Assembly (NCBI RefSeq): GCF_000243335.1
Contig: NZ_JH597773.1
Span: 3,866,115-3,930,114 of the forward strand
Direction: 5' to 3'
Origin: Leptonema illini DSM 21528
Lineage (GTDB): Bacteria; Spirochaetota; Leptospiria; Leptospirales; Leptonemataceae
DNA length: 64,000 bases
Shown: one piece after another, positions 60,381-64,000 of the stretch
Position numbering within the stretch: position 1 is the stretch's first letter
Layout of the letters: each line of letters starts with the position of its first letter
Translations under genes and position numbers: made by a program
Notes under the pieces: generated by a model
The model's database searches: none
Told to the model about the DNA's origin: nothing
Seen by the model: only the letters and a program-made list of their open reading frames with translations

Positions 60381-60794
60381 ATGGAACAACTGCAAATTTC
60401 GATGACAATGCATAAGGTCGAAGCCGGCACAGGTAAGGTGCTCGTTTCGAACATCGTAAACGATACGCGTAAGTATAACCGCGTTGAAGGGAAGGACGGA
60501 GAGTCGCTGCGCCTGCGGGCCGCCGATGGTGCGGCCGCTATCGATCTCAGCCAGTACGAAGACATCACCTTCTTGCAGATCGCCGGCACGTATGCTGAAT
60601 CTGACTCCGTCGCCGGTATCATAGAGGGTTCGCCTGCGCCGATCGAATACGAGTTGGATGGCGATGGGACCGGCGCATTCAGCCGTGCGTCCCGTCTCAC
60701 TCTTGAGGGGCCGACGAACGTATCCGCTCTGCATGTACGAGCGATCGACGAGCGTCTTGTTAAGTTCAGCATCATCGTTGGAGCAAATGCATGA
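60381..60794 (+). CDS. Phage structural-region protein of unknown function
   Basis: 137 residues from an ATG with GGAG upstream; beta-rich, with no cysteine. Lies between terminase and the protease/scaffold gene, which it overlaps by ATGA. It may be a head decoration or auxiliary head protein (position only). Confidence 0.55.
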   Translation: MEQLQISMTMHKVEAGTGKVLVSNIVNDTRKYNRVEGKDGESLRLRAADGAAAIDLSQYEDITFLQIAGTYAESDSVAGIIEGSPAPIEYELDGDGTGAFSRASRLTLEGPTNVSALHVRAIDERLVKFSIIVGANA

Positions 60795-61936
60795 GCGAGT
60801 GGATCGTAGATAAGAAGAACGGGATCGCACGGTTCGGACAGACGGCCGAGATGAACGCGAACGGTACTGGCCGCCTTCGTCTCTCAATGGAGAACGGGGT
60901 GTTGCTTGCAGCCGAGCAGGATGCAGATGCGGCTTCTACCGAGGGCTTCCGTCTCGACGGCGGGTTTTTGTTCCGCCCCTTCCGTATGCTGTCAGCTGTG
61001 CTTGTCGATGGCTACTGGCTGGACTTCACCGACGCGAAGATGCTGGAAGCGGCGACTCCGCTCTTCGGTGGCGTGACGATCTTTACGAACCATCGCCCTG
61101 ATGTGAACGACTGGATCGGTGTGACGCAGTCGCCCAGGTTCACGCAGTCGAAGGGCGTTCCCGGTATCGATGCGGAATTCAAGATCGATGCCACAGACTA
61201 TCCTCGCATCGCTAAGGGTTTGCAGCTCGATCCGCCGGCGATCAAAGCGAACAGCGTCGGCCTGACCTTCACGGCAAACCGCAGCCATCCCGATATGGGC
61301 AGCGAGTTCTGGAGTAACCTCGGCCGTGAGGTCGACGGTCAGGTCGTGCGATTCATCGTCACGAGCATCAAGCGTGTGCTCGAAACATCGCTTGTCTACG
61401 CCGGTGCTGATCCCTACGCCGGTGCCCTTTCAGCGCCGGACCGTCAGTTCTTTATCTCATCAAACGATACGGAGAAACCTATGCCCACAGAACAACATGC
61501 AGAGGATCTGCAAGCCTCGCTTACATCACTCCAGGCAGAGCTCGCCGAGAAGGATACCGCCTTGAAGAGTTATACGGAGCTCGGAACCGTAGAAGAGTTT
61601 AAGGCACTGCGTTCGGAGCAGGCATCAGCGCTCAACGCCGTTCGCGACAGGGCTCTGGCCGTGTATCTCTCTCTCGAAGGCGAGAAAGCGAACGATACGA
61701 TGAAAGGCATCATCGAGTCTGCCAGCTTCGAGCAGGCGACGGCCCTGCATGCTGATTTTCAACAGAAGCTTGAAGAGCGTCATCCGCTCTCCTGCCCGAG
61801 CTGTGGAAAAGCAGGCCTGACACGTGCATCGTCTGAGCGACCGGCTCCGCCGGAAGGATCATCGAGCTCGGTGGATCGAGCAGATCAGGTCGATGTATCG
61901 ACCGTGAAGATGTCGGCGAAAAACGGCGCACGCTGA
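60791..61936 (+). CDS. Head maturation protease fused to scaffold
   Basis: 381 residues. Residues 60-215 carry a His in Phe-Thr-Asn-His-Arg-Pro and a Ser in Ala-Asn-Ser-Val-Gly-Leu-Thr-Phe, spaced as in phage prohead proteases. Residues 231-320 form a coiled coil like a scaffold, ending with a Cys-Pro-Ser-Cys pair and a disordered tail. This matches the Mu gene I/Z arrangement, where protease and scaffold share a frame. A strong internal start at 61481 would give the scaffold alone. Confidence 0.7.
   Translation: MSEWIVDKKNGIARFGQTAEMNANGTGRLRLSMENGVLLAAEQDADAASTEGFRLDGGFLFRPFRMLSAVLVDGYWLDFTDAKMLEAATPLFGGVTIFTNHRPDVNDWIGVTQSPRFTQSKGVPGIDAEFKIDATDYPRIAKGLQLDPPAIKANSVGLTFTANRSHPDMGSEFWSNLGREVDGQVVRFIVTSIKRVLETSLVYAGADPYAGALSAPDRQFFISSNDTEKPMPTEQHAEDLQASLTSLQAELAEKDTALKSYTELGTVEEFKALRSEQASALNAVRDRALAVYLSLEGEKANDTMKGIIESASFEQATALHADFQQKLEERHPLSCPSCGKAGLTRASSERPAPPEGSSSSVDRADQVDVSTVKMSAKNGAR
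61481..61936 (+). CDS. Scaffold protein from an internal in-frame start
   Basis: 151 residues (residues 231-381 of the protease gene). GGAGAAACCT directly precedes ATG 61481, a better ribosome site than many full genes here. The product would be the coiled-coil scaffold without protease, like Mu Z inside I. Inferred from the ribosome site and domain border. Confidence 0.6.
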   Translation: MPTEQHAEDLQASLTSLQAELAEKDTALKSYTELGTVEEFKALRSEQASALNAVRDRALAVYLSLEGEKANDTMKGIIESASFEQATALHADFQQKLEERHPLSCPSCGKAGLTRASSERPAPPEGSSSSVDRADQVDVSTVKMSAKNGAR

Positions 61937-62097
61937 GAGGCCATTAGACGGGCCTGTACGCCATCGTGATTCGCGAGGGGTGTAACTGGTCCCGAGAAGG
62001 GTTTGGAACGATTTGGAACGGGTTCGCTTGCGTCTGACGTAGCGAATTTCCGAGGTCGACAGAATGGATGCGACATAATCAGGGGAAAACGAGCAAA

Positions 62098-63453
62098 ATG
62101 GGTATCTGGAACGATATAAAGAGCCTGTTCACCCGCCCGGATGGGCCTCCGATTGCTCTCACGGAGAGGGATAAACCGCTCCGCGAGCATACGGCTGAGG
62201 TGCGTCGTTTCCTTGATGGCGTCGATCCGTCGTTCCCGATCGAATTCTACGAGTTGATACCGAAGCTGGTGCTCGTTACGCCTGACCTGCGTCAGGCCAC
62301 ATCGAGGACTATCAATCTTGCGAATACAGGTCTGACCTTCCGCCTGGTCGGTGCATCGAAGCGCATGCAGGAGCGAGCCGATATCGAGATCCGCAATCTG
62401 CTGAATAACCATCCGGGATTGATTAACCGTCTGCTGCGACAGGTAGCCACGTCAGGCGCTCTGTCGATGGAAGCCATCCCGTCGGTATCCCTCTCAGGTA
62501 TTGAAGAGCTGCGTATCGTGCCGGTTCGGAAGATACGCTTCCGCCGTGAGGTTGTGGATGGTCGGGATCGCTTTGCTCCGTATGAGGTGCGCGCCGATGG
62601 GAACTGGTATGAGCTAAATCTCGCGCAGTATTCGTACGAGGCTCTTGAGCAGGAAGAAGAGAGCCCGTACGGCATTCCGCCGTATATCTCTGCTCTCCGT
62701 TCGGTGAATATCCAGCGAGCCGGCGTTTCGAACATCGAAAAGATCATGCGCAAGTTCGGGCTCTTCGGATTCCTCTCTCTTCTCAAGAAACGCCCGAAGC
62801 CCAGGCCGGGTGAAGATGATCAGACTTATGCCGCCCGCTTGAAGCGAGACCTTGAGCAGTTGCGCGACACGACGAACGACAGAATCAGATCGGGCATCAT
62901 CTATTCTTACGATGACATCGATGTGAAGCACTCAACGGTCTCATCTGACACACGTGGCTTCGAGCAGATCTGGCAGACGAACGAGGAGCAGATCGCGTCC
63001 GGAGCCGACATTGATCCGGCGCTGCTCGGTCGGTCTTATTCCACCACCGAGACGTATGCGACCGTCGTCTTCGCCGCTTTCATTTCGAAGCTTGCCAATA
63101 TCCGGTATCCGGTTGAGCGAGCACTGAAGCGAGCCGTCGATATGCATCTGCGGATGCTCGGCTATCGGTTCGATCGCATCTCTGCCGAATGGGGCGAAGA
63201 TCCGAGCATGAACCGGGAGCAGGATGCTAACGCAGATAAGGCAGCTGCGGAAACTCAGGAGATAAGGCAGCGGACCATCCTGGCTCTTGTAGCCGCCGGC
63301 ATCATAGATCTCGATCAGGCGGCAAGGGAGCTGGGTTATGAGAAGGCCGCGCTACGGAAACCGCCGGCATCCTTGCGAGTCGCCGACAGGAAGGTCATCG
63401 ATCTGTATGACGTAAAAAAAAACGGCTTGAGGAGACGTGCGATTGCGGGGTGA
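62098..63453 (+). CDS. Mu-like portal protein
   Basis: 451 residues from the ATG at 62098. Features of the Mu gp29/DUF935 portal group include an N-terminal tail, a mixed clip/stem region, and the Gln-Ile-Trp-Gln-Thr-Asn-Glu-Glu-Gln-Ile...Leu-Leu-Gly-Arg-Ser-Tyr region. A helical C-terminus (Ala-Ala-Glu-Thr-Gln-Glu-Ile-Arg-Gln) with late Tyr-Glu-Lys repeats follows. It forms the dodecameric ring for DNA entry. The 160 bases before it hold repeated TTTGGAACG, nothing else. Confidence 0.8.
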   Translation: MGIWNDIKSLFTRPDGPPIALTERDKPLREHTAEVRRFLDGVDPSFPIEFYELIPKLVLVTPDLRQATSRTINLANTGLTFRLVGASKRMQERADIEIRNLLNNHPGLINRLLRQVATSGALSMEAIPSVSLSGIEELRIVPVRKIRFRREVVDGRDRFAPYEVRADGNWYELNLAQYSYEALEQEEESPYGIPPYISALRSVNIQRAGVSNIEKIMRKFGLFGFLSLLKKRPKPRPGEDDQTYAARLKRDLEQLRDTTNDRIRSGIIYSYDDIDVKHSTVSSDTRGFEQIWQTNEEQIASGADIDPALLGRSYSTTETYATVVFAAFISKLANIRYPVERALKRAVDMHLRMLGYRFDRISAEWGEDPSMNREQDANADKAAAETQEIRQRTILALVAAGIIDLDQAARELGYEKAALRKPPASLRVADRKVIDLYDVKKNGLRRRAIAG

Positions 63454-64000
63454 ACCACGCCGCACTTGAGGAGCGGAATGCAAGACTGACGGATGAGGAT
63501 CTCGAAACAGAAGAGACTCTCAACCGGTTGCAGGAAGAGTTCCTCTCCCTGTTTTTCAGGAAGATGAACCTCGCGATCAGGCGACTGGTTCGCGAGGTGA
63601 AGAAGGTCGGCGATGCAGAGGATGCAGTCGATCGCATTGTTGAGGCGTATCGCAGCGAGATGGGCAATCGGTTCCCCGATGCCGTTTACAAAGATCTCGC
63701 AGATGCGATGAAGAAAGGCTGGCAGGCCGGGCATTACCCAGCCTCGACCGATTGGTCGCAGCGGCCAGCACCGAAGCAGGCGATCGAATGGTTCGCAAAA
63801 GCGAATCACTTCGACATCGGTAAGACCTTTGCGGGATACGCTGACGAGATACGCGAGGCTGCGATCGAGTCGCTCAAGACGGGCGATCGCAAGCAGGCTC
63901 TCAAGGATCTGGAGAAGCGCATTCCGGGAGTGCTCCATGATGAGCGAAAGCGCCGCCAGCTGGGCGACATCTTTCGCAATCTGCATAACCGAGCGTACAC
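63450..64000 (+). CDS. Minor head / head morphogenesis protein (partial, Mu gpF/gp30 region)
   Basis: GTG at 63450 overlaps the portal stop codon (GTGA), and the frame stays open to the window end (183 codons). It is helical and highly charged, with long Arg/Glu helices like the N-terminal part of SPP1 gp7 / Mu F-type proteins that follow the portal in Mu-like phages. The conserved C-terminal core lies outside the window, so the assignment rests on position and composition. Confidence 0.65.
   Translation, partial: MNHAALEERNARLTDEDLETEETLNRLQEEFLSLFFRKMNLAIRRLVREVKKVGDAEDAVDRIVEAYRSEMGNRFPDAVYKDLADAMKKGWQAGHYPASTDWSQRPAPKQAIEWFAKANHFDIGKTFAGYADEIREAAIESLKTGDRKQALKDLEKRIPGVLHDERKRRQLGDIFRNLHNRAY

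Larger units (their letters stand above)
41745..64000. mobile_element. Mu-like transposable prophage, left end to beyond the window
   Basis: Genes for MuA-type transposase, MuB ATPase, Gam, GemA, Ner-like and S24 repressors, Mu-type terminase, portal and head proteins form one continuous block starting right after the broken kdpD. The left border must lie between about 41742 (TGTCC) and 41862. The right border is outside the window. Early genes run leftward from 51.8 kb and late genes rightward from 52.9 kb, so the regulators are about 10 kb inside the left end, unlike Mu. Confidence 0.88.

Noticed and set aside
1-64000. CRISPR array, rRNA genes, canonical tRNA genes or insertion sequences
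   Set aside because: No regularly spaced repeats, cas genes, rRNA segments, intact tRNA or IS transposase were seen; the only transposase is the MuA-like one of the prophage.

Overview
The window reads as a chromosome segment of a Gram-negative, moderately GC-rich bacterium. Lipoprotein signals, a lipoprotein-bearing phage lysis cassette and two-membrane style genes support this. Gene style and the mix of families recall a spirochaete of the Leptospiraceae (Leptonema/Turneriella type), but that is a low-confidence guess because the window has no rRNA or other taxonomic marker.

Layout. (1) 1-6.4 kb: accessory genes on the minus strand. They include a SAP-like protein with a PD-(D/E)XK-type core, a Doc/AbrB-type toxin-antitoxin pair, a second SAP-like protein, a HAD phosphatase and three envelope or membrane proteins of unknown role. 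(2) 6.5-17.6 kb: ordinary chromosomal genes. These are a NhaD-like antiporter, a YbiT-type ABC-F ATPase, PPK2, a DUF2721 protein, an ECF sigma factor, ClpP, a DUF4349 protein, a CPA2 antiporter with a Usp tail, an M14 peptidase, a DUF3788 protein and a lipoprotein. (3) 17.7-35.5 kb: a defence and toxin-antitoxin island. It holds HNH and PD-(D/E)XK-type proteins, HigBA, RecQ, a type I restriction-modification operon and a broken VapBC pair. The operon runs hsdR, dinD-like, hsdS, a two-gene insert, a PrrC-like ATPase, hsdM and a HEPN gene. (4) 35.9-41.75 kb: kdpA-kdpB-kdpC and the first half of kdpD. (5) About 41.75 kb to the end: a Mu-like transposable prophage that runs off the right edge.

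The strongest candidate for something new lies inside the type I R-M operon at about 26.6-28.8 kb. A Zn-ribbon protein with a class III nucleotide-cyclase-like domain overlaps a 408-residue protein of no recognised family. The pair sits between hsdS and the PrrC-like gene, and a diverged copy of the hsdS 3' end lies on its far side. This is what would be expected if a two-gene cassette had entered the operon at the end of hsdS. A nucleotide-signalling (Pycsar-like) module nested in a restriction locus is the working hypothesis.

The prophage has early genes running leftward: Ner-like regulator, several small proteins, MuA, MuB, Gam, GemA, and N4/N6 and C5 DNA methyltransferases. A divergent S24 repressor and late genes run rightward: an accessory block, lysis cassette, terminase, protease/scaffold, portal and minor head protein. 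Its left end lies in kdpD, so the host K+ sensor kinase has lost its histidine-kinase half. Other points of note are two identical 16-bp palindromic operators by the repressor, an in-frame internal start for a scaffold protein, an endolysin whose peptidoglycan-binding domain is nested in the amidase domain, a DUF5131/TcmP pair, and a tRNA-like element in the early operon.
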